64,000 nt of DNA, taken from the NCBI GenBank assembly GCA_015179045.1, contig WHUZ01000066.1, positions 248,001 to 312,000 of the forward strand. The letters run 5' to 3'. Position numbers and translations under genes: made by a program. This document shows, in pieces, positions 1 to 9,610 of the stretch. Numbering within the stretch: position 1 is the first letter of the stretch; the number at the start of each line of letters is the position of its first letter. The notes under the pieces were generated by a model, which made no database searches, had not been told where the DNA came from, and saw only the letters and a program-made list of their open reading frames with translations. This DNA comes from Kalaharituber pfeilii. Its lineage: Eukaryota; Ascomycota; Pezizomycetes; Pezizales; Pezizaceae.

Positions 1-677
1 CCGAGTTTCTTTGTCACCGCAATTCCATGTACTACGATCGCACGACCGGATTGCGGGAGTGTCCTTTCCTTTGGGATTGGCTTCGGAGATGGTGCTGGAG
101 ATGGTTTCTTGGACATTTTCTGCTTGGGGGGACTGGTACTCTGTCCCCCTTTCACTTTTTTGGACTGGAAAGCAGTGGACTTTGTTCGGCTTTTGGGTGG
201 TGCCACTGGAGGTCGGTCAGAATTGTCCCCTTCCGGGGGTGTGCTTGGCGGGATGTTCTGGGAGACAACTGCTGCATATGACAGCTTTGGTGGTTTCTCC
301 GGGTCAGTTTGTGATTCCCCTTCCTTTGAGGGTTTCCTCAGGTGCATATTGTGTATTTCTGTGCATGATTCCGTCTTCACCGCTAGTGCAAGAGCAGCAA
401 TGACGCGATGCACACTCCTGATTTCACACAGGAACCTGTCTGTTGGTTCAAAGTTTGGTCTTGTCTTCTGGTCTTTTATGCAAGCATGTATGTGTTCGAT
501 GACATCCCCCACGGCATCAAGCATATCGGACATATTGACTCCGCCGAGCCGATCTCCGATAGACTTGTACAGTGGGGCCTCGAGACGGGTACTCTTGGCC
601 AGAGTTGTTTTGGCACCTACGGGCATGTTTTTTGGTGCTGGGCTGCCCAATGCCATGAATCTATTGGTCGGATCCAT
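1..677 (-). CDS. LINE ORF1 protein, partial, runs off the window edge
   Basis: Reading the minus strand from an ATG at 677-675 gives an open frame of 225 codons that reaches the window edge without a stop; an in-frame TGA lies 7 codons upstream of the ATG, which supports this start. The protein opens MDPTNRFMALGSPAP, has a helical middle (about residues 45-110, around DMLDAVGDVIEHIHACI), the segment KLSYAAVVSQN that resembles ORF1 of fungal Tad-like LINEs, then a Pro/Lys-rich linker and RAIVVHGIAVTKKL at the edge. The last motif recurs in the ORF1 relics near 7.86 kb (AIVIHGIALKKNL) and 16.5 kb, so it is probably the start of the ORF1 C-terminal nucleic-acid-binding part. This is the least damaged ORF1 in the window. 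The LINE 5' UTR lies directly upstream at 678-930. Role inferred: RNA-binding protein of a retrotransposon. Confidence 0.8.
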   Translation of the reverse strand, partial: MDPTNRFMALGSPAPKNMPVGAKTTLAKSTRLEAPLYKSIGDRLGGVNMSDMLDAVGDVIEHIHACIKDQKTRPNFEPTDRFLCEIRSVHRVIAALALAVKTESCTEIHNMHLRKPSKEGESQTDPEKPPKLSYAAVVSQNIPPSTPPEGDNSDRPPVAPPKSRTKSTAFQSKKVKGGQSTSPPKQKMSKKPSPAPSPKPIPKERTLPQSGRAIVVHGIAVTKKL

Positions 678-930
678 GGTGGGAATGCCAAGAAGTCAGG
701 GATGGTGGTGTGCTGGCAACGGAGGAAGGAGCTGAAAATTTCCTCAAAACTTAACCCCCAAGGGGGAAACTTGAGGAGTTGGGTTTTTTGGAATAAAAAT
801 TAGATCTAAAGACTCAGCGCACTGAGAGCTTTCGATCTATGTATGTTTCGCTGGGGGGGACGCTGTGGTTGCGGAGTGGCTTCCGAGCGCTCGTCCTGTC
901 GAAGTGGTTGCCGCTGGCTGGAGGCAGGTG
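1..930 (-). mobile_element. 5' part of a Tad-like LINE (LINE-A group), cut by the window edge
   Basis: Contains the ORF1 at 1-677 and a 5' UTR at about 678-930. The UTR block at 775-905 (AGATCTAAAGACTCAGCGC, then CTTTCGATCTATG, then a G-run and GGAGTGGCTTCCGAGCGCT) recurs at 6411-6640, 17500-17641, 23490-23700 and 57490-57650, always upstream of an ORF1-type frame. That identifies it as a shared LINE 5' end. The exact 5' boundary is uncertain to about 30 bases. Whether ORF2 follows lies outside the window. Confidence 0.7.
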
Positions 931-1150
931 AGGAGAACAGCAGTCCTGGGTCTGCACCTAAGCAACTGTATGTCGGAGTCATCACGAGGGGGCTTGAGGC
1001 TTTCGATGGAGATATGTGCGTTCTGCCCCTTGCGGATTCTCATGCGGCAATGAGGGTGGAGAATGGGGACAGAAACGGCTCTAAAGGTTAGAATGATGGA
1101 TTTAACAGCGGTCGTGGAACCGATAACGGAGGCTGCGTGTTATGCGGGGT
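930..1150 (+). pseudogene. possible RNase H fragment of a LINE
   Basis: The plus strand encodes YVGVITRGLEAFDGDMCVLP followed by LADSHAAM. This resembles the segment of the LINE RNase H domains in this window where FDGEV...RGAL is followed by L-x-DSxAA (compare 14.5 kb and 13.5 kb). No poly(A) tail or target-site duplication was found and the frame is broken on both sides, so this is a weak call. Confidence 0.3.
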
Positions 1151-1217
1151 TCGAGCCTTGATTTTGGACAGGTAAGGCAATAATTAAGTCCTCTATCTTC
1201 GTGTATGCCAACAATCG

Positions 1218-1328
1218 GGCTCAGTTGTCTAATGGCATGACATCTGCTAGATAAGGCTACATCCTGTGAAGTGAAAGCAGGGCTGAGGTATGAGGTGGGT
1301 GATCTGGGTTCGAGTCCCAGCTGAGCCA
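1218..1328 (+). tRNA. tRNA-like Pol III gene, copy 1 (111 nt, anticodon unassigned)
   Basis: The ends form a perfect 7-bp acceptor stem (GGCTCAG/CTGAGCC) followed by A73. A D-arm GTCTAATGGCATGAC (A-box-like) and a perfect T-arm CTGGG-TTCGAGT-CCCAG (B box) are present. The centre is about 40 nt longer than a normal tRNA and can form a hairpin near 1258-1285, so an intron is possible. Position 33 is A in the most natural register, so no anticodon can be assigned. Eight Ts at 1332-1339 are a Pol III terminator. Three other copies (2974, 9500, 49517) are also exactly 111 nt. Confidence 0.6.
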
Positions 1329-1331
1329 ATA

Positions 1332-1339
1332 TTTTTTTT
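1332..1339 (+). terminator. Pol III T-run terminator of tRNA-like copy 1
   Basis: Eight consecutive Ts begin 4 nt after the discriminator base of the tRNA-like gene. The other three copies have T-runs of 8-9 in the same place. Confidence 0.6.
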
Positions 1340-1444
1340 CCTCTCTCCTCTATATAACTTCACAGGTCTACCGCCCCAAGGGCGATGATGAGCGAAGAAA
1401 ACAGAGATTACAGAGACAACGACGAAGGCATCTCATGTCATCCA

Positions 1445-1448
1445 TGAC

Positions 1449-1481
<33 letters not shown>

Positions 1482-1503
1482 CATTAATCGCATGCCACTA
1501 ACC
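1445..1503 (-). mobile_element. very short 5'-truncated LINE-A tail
   Basis: A long T-run is followed by CATTAATCGCATGCCA, the complement of the LINE-A 3' end. The hexamer ACCCTC occurs on both sides, at about 1445 and 1500, as a possible short target-site duplication. Only about 20 nt of LINE sequence remain besides the tail. Confidence 0.55.
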
Positions 1504-2029
1504 CTCATTTGCAATGTACCTGAAACAAATGAAAAAAGATGAAGTCACAACAAATGATCAGCTCCAGTAACTGGTTAGGTTTTCAACATAGTGAAGAAAT
1601 GATCGAGAACGTCGACAGGATACTGTATATTAATAATAGTACACACTCAAAGTTGGTAACGCCAGATACTATATGCCAGTAACAGCAGGGGACATTTAAA
1701 GTATTCAAAGTCGGACTTGTTACAGTACTACGATACCAGAATATATGTATTGCAATAGCGGCCAAATTTCAGTAGCAGACCTGAAAGTGGGTGGCATTTT
1801 TGGTTATCTAAACTGTGCACCCACCACCTCCATTTTTTCCACCAATACGTTGCAGAGCCTGACGAAGAGCCCCCTAGTACTGTGCCGTACTAACTCAAGT
1901 CAGAGCCATCAATACCCTGTCTGTGTGAGCAGCTGCTGCACGGTCTTTTCATGATCCCACTACGCGACTACCTGCAATCCCATCTAGCAATTTCTGTTTG
2001 AGGCAAATACCTCGGGAGCGGCAGCGAGT

Positions 2030-2345
2030 ATCGGCGTGACCCAACATCGTATCAATGATCCCATATAGCTCAATGATGCCACATAGTATCCATGACGCCA
2101 TAATGATGATGAGAGATGACGTATGGTAATGATGCCATGAATGACAACATGTTGATAAGAGTTGCACTTGTTATTTCGCACTTGATATCATTCAGAATAA
2201 TGCAATGAACTACGCGCTGGAGGCCTATACATAGAGGCCTAAACGGCCCTATACAAACGTCAAGTTCCAAGCGTTGTCCTGAGTTACACCTACATTTCGC
2301 TGCCATCGCAGACACCGTAACGGTGAGCTCTCGATGCAGTAACAT
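2030..2345 (-). mobile_element. LTR-like relic related to 55999-56300
   Basis: Read on the minus strand, this segment begins CCGTTACGGTGTCTGCGATG and continues through AGGACAACGCTTGGAACTTG, matching the plus-strand sequence that starts TGTTACGGTGTCTGCGAT at 55999. The match continues with gaps through ATTGCATTATTCT and CGTCATCTCTCATC. TGTTACGG is also how the solo LTR at 29064 starts. It is probably an LTR plus leader of a shared retrotransposon family. No coding region or intact ends were found. Confidence 0.45.
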
Positions 2346-2434
2346 TATAGAAGATACTTGTGCCGTCCCCTGCTTGTCATCGTGGCAATTCGTTCTCCTC
2401 TATAGTCCTCAGATACCAGTTCAACGAGTCTTTT

Positions 2435-2476
2435 ATGTCGCGGCAAGCGATTAATGATATAAAAATAACAAAAAAA
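2435..2476 (+). mobile_element. 42-bp LINE-A tail insertion
   Basis: Only the last part of the LINE-A 3' end (GGCAAGCGATTAATGATAT) and an A-rich tail are present. Exact 9-bp target-site duplications GAGTCTTTT flank it at 2426-2434 and 2477-2485. It is one of the shortest target-primed insertions in the window. Confidence 0.75.
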
Positions 2477-2973
2477 GAGTCTTTTGTGTGCTTGGGCCAG
2501 ATTATGCCACAATTGCGGGAGTAAAAAGGAATGCATGAATGGGTATGCATGGAGCAACTACAAACGGCATGGGTACAAACACGGATTCCCGTTTGCATAT
2601 GACGCTTTCATGAAATTTGTTAGTGTTGTAAGGGGACTTTTTGAGAGGCCCTTCCACTCCTTTTTTTGTAACTAGAACAACCTCAGCGAATGCCAGATCT
2701 GTGATTCCTGTGTCTCAGTGTTACCGTGTTCTGCTGTGTTTCCTACCATAGTCCCTTGAGCCGCTCAACCCCTGTTTACGCTGTTTTTAGGAATAAACCG
2801 TAAATGGCTTTTTTGTAGTAGTCCGGAATATACGGCAAAAATGCTGGCTTTGAATTCGCTGAATAGACGTTCCATTTCCCTGCTTGATGCCCAGAAGCAA
2901 TGCCGGATGTTCAGATAGTGGCGGAGTTAAGGAGTAGTTAAGTCTTCTACACTTCTACATGCTAACAGTCCAA

Positions 2974-3084
2974 GGTTCCGTGGTCTAATGGTATGACATC
3001 TACTAGATAAGGCTACATTCTGCGAAGTGAAAGCAGGAATGAGGCATGAGGTGGAAGATTTGGGTTCAAGTCCTAGCGGAGCCA
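2974..3084 (+). tRNA. tRNA-like Pol III gene, copy 2 (111 nt)
   Basis: Acceptor stem GGTTCCG/CGGAGCC (one G-T pair), D-arm GTCTAATGGTATGAC, T-arm TTGGG-TTCAAGT-CCTAG, then A73; T8 terminator at 3093-3100. The acceptor stem differs from copy 1 at several positions yet still pairs. In the central hairpin a C-to-T change on one side is matched by a G-to-A change on the other (CATTC/GAATG here). About 40 nt upstream is also shared between copies (AGTCTTCTACACTTCTACAT here), so the repeated unit is larger than the tRNA-like body. Confidence 0.6.
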
Positions 3085-3092
3085 GCCATTTC

Positions 3093-3100
3093 TTTTTTTT
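3093..3100 (+). terminator. Pol III T-run terminator of tRNA-like copy 2
   Basis: Eight Ts begin 9 nt after the 3' end of the tRNA-like gene. Confidence 0.55.
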
Positions 3101-3265
3101 ATTTCTACTTTAAGGAAGTAGCGCCCCACTGCTGGGCACTCTTGAGGAGAGCTTGGGTTTTGTGGGGAAGAAGCAAAATCAACGCGCATACGAGCAGGGG
3201 GGGGACCACTTTAAACTAGAGAAGGCAATATCGGACCAGTGAGAGGACTCCAGACTGGCACTAGA

Positions 3266-3636
3266 ACCGGAGGCGGGGTGCGCCAGAGGGTAAAGGCGCG
3301 GAGGAAGGAGAAGAGAGAAGTGGAGGGCTTTGGAGGAGGAAAGGTCATGGAGTGGAGTAGGATGGCGACATCAAACTTCACTGCATTGCGACTGGAGCGA
3401 GGAAGGTGTGCTAGGTGGTTGAAGAAGCTAGGGGTGGCGGAATCGGATAGGTGCAGGTGTGGGGAGGTTCAAACGGGGGAGCATCTCGCTTTCCGATGCA
3501 GAAGTCAGGAGAACCGCCCAGAAGGTTTTGAGAGGTGGAGCGACATGGGAAAGGAGTGGAAAAGAAAGGCGGAGAATGGGAGGAGTATGGCCACGTGCTA
3601 CAAGCGGGGTTATGTGATTTAAAAAAAAAAAAAAAA
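3266..3636 (+). mobile_element. 5'-truncated LINE-B copy (zinc-knuckle end of ORF2 plus tail)
   Basis: Fourteen-base duplications AGACTGGCACTAGA flank it exactly at 3252-3265 and 3637-3650. The frame encodes GGVRQRVKARRKEKREVEGF, MATSNFTALRLERGRCARWL and the zinc-binding CRCGEVQTGEHLAFRC. It ends in CTACAAGCGGGGTTATGTGA and poly(A). It aligns with the C-terminal part of the larger copy at 14520-15560 but lacks most of that copy's 3' UTR. Confidence 0.85.
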
Positions 3637-3692
3637 AGACTGGCACTAGACGTCATGCATTGCTCGGAGGTCGAATACGGCTGGTGCTCTAT

Positions 3693-4117
3693 TGTAACGG
3701 GATATTGTATAGCGAGCCAGGTAAATAGCTTCACGCTAAAAGATGACCTCGGACAAGCATTTCAGGATGATAGCTTCACGCTAAAAGATGACCTCTGACA
3801 AGCATTTCAGGATGTCGGTACAATATATATGGGTAAAAGGGATGTGACCTGAGTGCGTATTGCAGTCTCGAAAGTGTATATAAGCGGTGTTCATGGCTGT
3901 GTGTTCTCCTTTCCTTTTTCTCTTTACGCAACCTCTTGTATTTAGTTTCTACTAAGTAGAGTGGTTACCTGCTGAGCCGATCCGCTGAACTGCTGTACCG
4001 CTGTGAACCGTTGAACCGCCTTGCTGCCGCGAACTGCTGAACTGCCGCCTGCCGCCTCCTGCCTGCGCTCCGTAGATCGCCGTCATCCACGGGCCCCAGA
4101 CCACGTCCGCCGTTACA
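3693..4117 (+). mobile_element. solo LTR (425 bp)
   Basis: Begins TGTAACGG and ends CCGTTACA, a perfect 8-bp inverted terminus of TG...CA type. It is flanked by the 5-bp duplication TCTAT at 3688-3692 and 4118-4122. It contains a TATA-like TGTATATAAGC near 3876 followed by a CT-rich tract, as expected of an LTR promoter, and two tandem 44-bp copies of a segment starting AGCTTCACGCTAAAAGATGA at about 3727-3814. No internal retrotransposon sequence adjoins it. Gypsy-type assignment is inferred from the 5-bp TSD. Confidence 0.75.
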
Positions 4118-4334
4118 TCTATGCAAAAGTCTGACTAAGCGGGTAAGCGGGTAACGAGACTTGATAGTGGCGCCCGCCCCACTTACCATGCGCTAGGAAA
4201 AAAAATCACATACGCGCTATCGATCGTGACGCGACCCAACACCACCTGCTCGCCTGAAGTGCGCAAAACAATCGCCGACGAGAAGTCTAGCTACGGAGAA
4301 TCAAAATTAAACTAGTCATAAAATTCACTAGACG

Positions 4335-5636
4335 ATGGTGGAAGGCCGAGACACAGAAGGCAGAATCCTCGAATCGGGGCGAGCAAGCTCACAATTGCTG
4401 GAACGTACGAAGGCGCATTGTGAAGCTAGGGAATCCAGCGTGAGAAATGAGCAATTAGGGGCAAGGGATGACAAGGCACTCCAAAACAGGGAGAGACTTG
4501 AAGTTAGGGGAGATGAGGATCATGGAGAATGTGAGACATGCGGCAGCGGTCAGGAGTCTAACAGCCCTTTGGATACGGACATCGTGTTGGGCGGCGAGAA
4601 CAGCAACGCTGCGTACGACGGAGATATATTAGAATTTGTGCCAGAGATACTCTATGCGGCGGCGGAAAACGGTGACCGTCACGAGGACCAGACAAAGGAT
4701 TTGCGGAAGCGTCCAGGTCGCCTCTCTAGCTCTCCGAACCCACGCGATCCGAAAGAGAATGTAGGAGAGAGAGCTAGGCGAAGGTCGCTTGTTCCAAGCG
4801 ATGGTTTGCTAATGAACAAGAAACGGCGAATGGTGGACAAAGATAGTGGAGATGCGAGGGTTAGGCACAGCGGGGTAGGGTCTCACGAAGGAGACAGAGC
4901 GCGCACCTTGAGTCCGTTAAATAAAAAAGGTGATATGGTGGGAGAACTGGAAAGGCCAGATGGGCTGGGGATGACGGCTGAGGCCCTGGATGTAATGGCC
5001 AATATCGATCCTACTTCTCAGAGCATCGAGTCCTCTTCATACGAAGAACTCCTGGCAGACTCCCTTCAGGTGGACAGTTCCGATGATCCCACCACAAGAA
5101 CCCCCTCCGAAACAGGCATTAAGAGCGCACCCGGGCTCTCCTCACCTTCCAACCCCACCCTTACAATTGTCTTCCTTTTCCACTCAACCTTTATCTCCGT
5201 GCCTTTCCCTTCCCTCGCGTCTCCACCTTCCTCCCCCACTACCAGCACCGCATTGGGCCCTCTCACCCCATCAACATTCACGCAGGAATCCCTAACTTCC
5301 GTCCTCCTGCCACACATCGAGTCGCAACCTGCTCTCCTCACACATCTCGAGTCCAGGCGCCTGTGGCCGCTCCGACTTGAGGCTGTTGGAAGTGAAAACG
5401 TGGAGAAATGGGTAGGTCGGATGGAGAGGGAGAGGGACAGGAGGGGCGCGAGAGATGTCAGTCCGCAGTGGGTACATGGGGATGATGCGGCGGAGATGGG
5501 GAGGTGGATAGGGTGGGTGTGGGGTGTTTGTTTGGAGAGGGAGAGCGGAGGGAGACAGGACGCCGAGGGAGATTGGGAGAGACAGCAGAGTGAACTCGGG
5601 GAAGAGATGCTGTGGGCAGGCGTAAGGTTGGGATAG
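4335..5636 (+). CDS. family A protein, member A1 (433 aa), function unknown
   Basis: An uninterrupted 433-codon frame from ATG at 4335 to TAG at 5634. Residues 1-270 are charged and low-complexity, with a basic patch NKKRRMVDK near residue 160 (possible nuclear localisation signal) and DGDILEFVPEI near residues 96-106, which aligns with the K-x-V-x-F region of other members. The C-terminal third is the conserved domain: LTIVFLFHS opens it, then LRLEAVGSENVEKWVGRM, a WIGWVWG helix and a final strand LWAGVRLG. The core LRLEAVG-(4)-VEKW is nearly identical to A3 (LRLEAVG-(4)-TEEW). This is the only member on the plus strand and the longest. No catalytic motif was recognised. The domain strongly suggests a real or recently functional gene, but expression is untested. 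Confidence 0.75.
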   Translation: MVEGRDTEGRILESGRASSQLLERTKAHCEARESSVRNEQLGARDDKALQNRERLEVRGDEDHGECETCGSGQESNSPLDTDIVLGGENSNAAYDGDILEFVPEILYAAAENGDRHEDQTKDLRKRPGRLSSSPNPRDPKENVGERARRRSLVPSDGLLMNKKRRMVDKDSGDARVRHSGVGSHEGDRARTLSPLNKKGDMVGELERPDGLGMTAEALDVMANIDPTSQSIESSSYEELLADSLQVDSSDDPTTRTPSETGIKSAPGLSSPSNPTLTIVFLFHSTFISVPFPSLASPPSSPTTSTALGPLTPSTFTQESLTSVLLPHIESQPALLTHLESRRLWPLRLEAVGSENVEKWVGRMERERDRRGARDVSPQWVHGDDAAEMGRWIGWVWGVCLERESGGRQDAEGDWERQQSELGEEMLWAGVRLG

Positions 5637-6385
5637 ACCCCTTGGATGACCAGAGTGAGCATTTTACATAACTTGGCGGAAGTTATTTTGTATGAGTATT
5701 GGAAAATGAACATGTGCAAACGCCACCATTCGGCGCTACAATGGTGGGATGAATAGAGGAGATTCAAGAATTAGCAAATGGAGACATCAAGCTCGAATGA
5801 TACGGGAAACACGAATGGGTTTATTCGAATATAAGGTGTACTTATTTATACTCAATGGGGGCTATAGCTGGATATTGATGCGATCGTGGATGTACCAATT
5901 GCAGTATTGTGGCCTCCCCATGAACATTTTCTGTTCGCGAACAGGCCGGCCTATTCGCGAATAAGCCAGCTCCGTGGGGAACATACGGTGTTTAACATGT
6001 TTCGAGTGGACCGGATCATACGTGGTCAGCAAAAGAAATGCACATAAGTCTCACGAACTGTCGCGAAATGTAGCTATCAAGTATTACATGCTCGCTTAGC
6101 TTTGCAATTTTAATATATCGACTACAATTCCACCAAAGCACCCTGAATACCTGAATAATTCGAAAAAAAAACAATCGCCACGATATACGTTTTGGTTTTC
6201 TTTTTGAACAAGCGGACACAGTGATCACATGTCACCTAGAGCGAAGATACGTCACCGCCATCACAGCGGATGAACTAATAGAAAAACCAGGAAACAGGAA
6301 ATAGAAAAAAGAACAATTATGCTATCCAACGAACATTACATGTGGCAAACAATTTGTGTATATCAATTGTTGATTTTTCAAAAAC
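5637..6385. other. intergenic, no gene seen
   Basis: Several small AT-rich ORFs without recognisable content. A palindromic cluster TTCGCGAA...GGCCGGCC...TTCGCGAA lies at 5934-5961. Confidence 0.5.
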
Positions 6386-6642
6386 AAAAAAAAAAAAAAA
6401 AAAAAAAAAAGGGGACCACGCATTCGCATGTATGTTTGTCGGTTGCAACAACGACCTCGACAGAACGAGCATTGGAGAGCGACTCCGCATCCATAATGCC
6501 CCCCCAGCAAAACCTTCATAGATCAAAAGTGATCAGTGCACCGAGTCTTTCGATCTAATTTTCATTCCAAAATATTCAATTCCTCAAGTTGCCCCCTTAG
6601 GGCGAAGTTTTGAGGAAATTTTCAGCTCCCCGATCCGTTGTC

Positions 6643-6946
6643 TTTTTAATTTTTTTTTTTTATTTCATTACTCGCGTGCCGCCTGGTAGGCTACGGCGAG
6701 GTGTTAGGTACATAAAGGACAAATAGTAACTGATAAATCATAAAGAGAAGTAGAGTGTGTGAAACAAAGAAACTAGCTCGCTGCCCAGTCCAACACCTCA
6801 ACCAGTTTCATCCCCTCGTTCTCCCCCTCTTTCTTCTTCCCCTTCTCCCCCCCTTTGGCATCTTCATCCCCGCCTCGCCTCCCGGTAATCTCTTCTTCCA
6901 CGCCTCACAGTCTTTTGTTATGTGTCTGTAATTCTCGAGGGCTTTT
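6643..6946 (-). mobile_element. 5'-truncated LINE-A nested in half-LINE copy 1
   Basis: Exact 13-bp duplications CCGATCCGTTGTC lie at 6630-6642 and 6947-6959. Minus-strand content is the C-terminus of LINE-A ORF2 (CEAWKKRLPGGE, MKLVEVLDWAAS, stop), matching the end of the ORF at 45299-46372, then the 3' UTR and a T-rich complement of the poly(A) tail. It inserted within the 5' UTR of the older element. Confidence 0.85.
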
Positions 6947-6989
6947 CCGATCCGTTGTCAGCCACCGACTCTGCGCCAGGAACCAATAG

Positions 6990-8156
6990 GAGCACCCAAA
7001 AAAGGAACCATCAGCCATTAAGAGAATGCCACTGGAGAGACCACAGACAAGTCCCTGGTGCAGAAGGAGAACCCACACTTAGAGCTGGGGAGTCCTGACC
7101 AAAAAATTAAGGATGTTTTCATAAATATGATGGATATACATGAGGCACTCGGAGACCTGATAGTAGCCACTCCTCAAGTCACTATACTAAAAAGATTTCA
7201 GGAAATGTCCCATGGCATGATGGAGGATATTCAGTCGTGCAGCGCTTGTGGGAATGGGAAATGGCATGTTACCACCAGAGGTACGAGCGCTACAGCTCAG
7301 TAAGGTCAGAGTGGTTGCCGAGATTAGCACTAGGCCTGAGCTACCACCCCCGGTACAGCAGGAGCAGAAGCTGACCTTCGAATACACATGCCGCTCGGAG
7401 GTGGAGCCAACGCCAGAGCCGGCGCAGATATTAACGAGCTCTGTCACAGTGCTACATTCAGTGGAACCAGTGGAAATGCTTCCCGAGGCGAACAGATACA
7501 ACCTCCGGGAACGCCGCAGTGCCCACAATCTCTGAACAGATCCCAGGCCTGCGAAAAGTGGCAAGAATTGCCAGGGAAGCCACAGTTAGGCAGCAAAGCA
7601 GTGAAAAAAATAGCAGGATCCAGCCATGTCACTCCTCTGGCTCCTAGTGCCTCCCCACTCTCGCTTCCTTGCGCAGTAATTTGGAGGAGTTCGATATGAC
7701 ATACATCACTACAGAAGAATTCCATCGCTGTATATCACCACACACACCTACCTGTCGTGCTACATTGGGATGAGAAGAGGTGATGAACCCTCCCTATATT
7801 ACTACAGAACAGTCCCAGAGATGTACATCACCACATCCGCCCAAGGAGTCTCAGAGACATTCGCATCTTGCCATTGTGATACATGGAATTGCTCTGAAGA
7901 AGAACCTAGGGAATGTCCGCAATTGGCTGCAAGCTGAAAACAGGAAGTTAGCACGGATCACTGGGATTCGATAGCTGAGCAAAAAGGAAAAGCTCATAGA
8001 TGAGGGGAAATCACCAGCTCGGTTGTGATATACCTAGAGGAGCAAAGTATACCCATAGCCCAGGCAGATTCAAAACCAGCAAGAGTGAAATTAGGAGGGA
8101 AATGGCTGAAGTCTGACCAGTATGAGTGGGATAGAACACCTCGACTGGTAAAGTGA
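6990..8156 (+). pseudogene. ORF1 relic of half-LINE copy 1
   Basis: Broken into several frames. The best preserved block (7863-8156) reads HLAIVIHGIALKKNLGNVRNWL, then GIR, then a TAG where copy 2 has Trp (GIRWLRRK), then VKLGGKWLKSDQYEWDR and a stop. The same order HG-x-A-L-(R/K)-K-x-LGN ... GIRW ... VKLGG(R/K)WL occurs in the copies at 16.3 and 39.6 kb. A central helical stretch (DMMDIHEALGDLI-like, about 7130) resembles the ORF1 at 1-677. Decayed. Confidence 0.65.
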
Positions 8157-8416
8157 ATTTTGCATACTTGAGTTCTCTGATTGTCCCGCATGACTAGTGT
8201 GGATCATGGGCTATAACGTTCTGTTGTGCATTGATGTTTTACTATCAGAGGTTGTGGGTGCTATTACGGTTCTGTTTTTCTACCTCCATTACTATTGGAG
8301 ATTGTGGGTTTTTATAGGATGCGGAATTTTATCTTACTCTTCCATTTTTCCTTATTCTCATATGTCGCCATAGCCCATACACTGGCACGCGAGTAATGAC
8401 ACGCAAAAAAAAAAAA

Positions 8417-9499
8417 AGAACTAACAGCTTAACCCAGAATGTACGAGACCCTGCGCCGTCAACGAGAGTATTTTTTCGCAAGGTGCTGAACTCTGGAGAG
8501 AACGTTCCGCAACAAAAGGGCTGAATTTTTATTGTTCGTTTGCATATGTAGTAATGGCCAAGGAGGTGCAGTTTGTACTTAACGATTTCTGTTTCTGTTC
8601 GAATTTCTTGCGAATTTTTGGTCCGATGGGCGAACAAATTCTGTCAGATCCCCAAGTCCGCCGTGTAAACTATCATACCTCAATCTGATTATGTTAAGCA
8701 TTTTACAGTTGCTTGTATTGCAAAAACCCTCCTCCATCACTCTCTGCGAGATGTATGGGGTCGTGTAACTTTACCCGTTTCGGTATAATGCACCAATACT
8801 ACCGTACCTAGAAATTCTCACAACGAGCGCTAGGCCAAAATGCGGGGTCCGCATCATGCGGGTGTAACAGGGTTCATTTGGGCCTTTTGGATTGAAATAG
8901 TAGCTGAGAATTGAGAACCGCCTTCTAAGAATCGAAACAAGATTGAAACTCAATCTTTTCGCCTAGGTTTTGGCTTGAACTTTACCCAAATTTGCAAGGG
9001 CCAAGTTGTGTTATACTTCAGGTAGACGAAGTAACTAAAGTATGGCAACTATATACATAGAGCATGCACCAGCACCTCTTTGTCTGTCAGTCCGGGCCGT
9101 TATGCCATTCTTGTTCTACAGCAGCTGCATTTATTCCCTGCTACCCTGGAGGATCATATCTTGATAAAAGTGCCGCCGAAAAATAGTAAAAATTCCCAGA
9201 GTATATGTCATCAGCTGCTCTCGTGCCCAGACTCTGTCATCAGCCTACAGTAAGTCGGAATACTTTGTTCAATGATGGGGACTGTTTTGAAAGGGTGTCA
9301 CTGACAGTGAATAAATGCCAGCCACTAGGTTATCCAATCGTACAGTCAGTTCTACCAGCCTCGAGAAAAGGCTTGGTTGGCAGCTCCACATCATGAAGGT
9401 AAACCTGTCCAACCTCCATTGGAATAGATAAACCCGGCATCTTCAGTTTCAGCAGGGCTGCATACAATTGCTGAAGGAAAAAGAAAAAAAAGAAAATTT
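8417..9499. other. no gene recognised
   Basis: Only short ORFs without recognisable domains. No terminal repeats or LINE tails were seen after the poly(A) at 8404-8416. Confidence 0.4.
9483..9491 (-). terminator. Pol III T-run terminator of tRNA-like copy 3
   Basis: On the minus strand a run of eight Ts occurs about 9 nt after the 3' end of the tRNA-like gene at 9500-9610. Confidence 0.5.
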
Positions 9500-9610
9500 T
9501 GGTTTGGCTGGGACTTGAACCCAGATCCCCCACCTCATGCCTCAGCCCTGCTTTCTTCTCGCAGGATGTAGCCTTATCTAGTAGACGCCATACCATTAGA
9601 CCACCGAACC
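9500..9610 (-). tRNA. tRNA-like Pol III gene, copy 3 (111 nt)
   Basis: Minus strand. Acceptor GGTTCGG/CCAAACC with one mismatch, D-arm GTCTAATGGTATGGC, T-arm CTGGG-TTCAAGT-CCCAG, A73. The central segment TAGATAAGGCTACATCCTGC is shared with the other copies. The hairpin loop differs slightly (GAGAAGAAA) while the stem is kept. Confidence 0.6.

Larger units (their letters stand above)
6411..8416 (+). mobile_element. half-LINE (ORF1-only LINE-A derivative), copy 1, with nested insertion
   Basis: Starts with the shared LINE 5' UTR (6411-6642, including GATCTAATTTTCATTCC). It continues after a nested LINE (6643-6946) into an ORF1-like coding relic (about 6990-8156), then a 3' UTR and the LINE-A tail TCGCCATAGCCC (about 8362) with poly(A) at 8404-8416. 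No reverse transcriptase or RNase H sequence lies between ORF1 and the tail. A poly(A) run at 6382-6410 sits immediately before the 5' end and may belong to another insertion. No clear target-site duplication was found for the outer element. Confidence 0.65.

Noticed and set aside
109..735. Plus-strand 208-codon ORF
   Set aside because: Antisense shadow of the LINE ORF1 on the minus strand, which has LINE-like composition, a clear start and shared motifs with other copies.
5066..5767. Minus-strand 233-codon ORF
   Set aside because: Antisense to the conserved domain of family A member A1; only the plus frame matches the paralogues.
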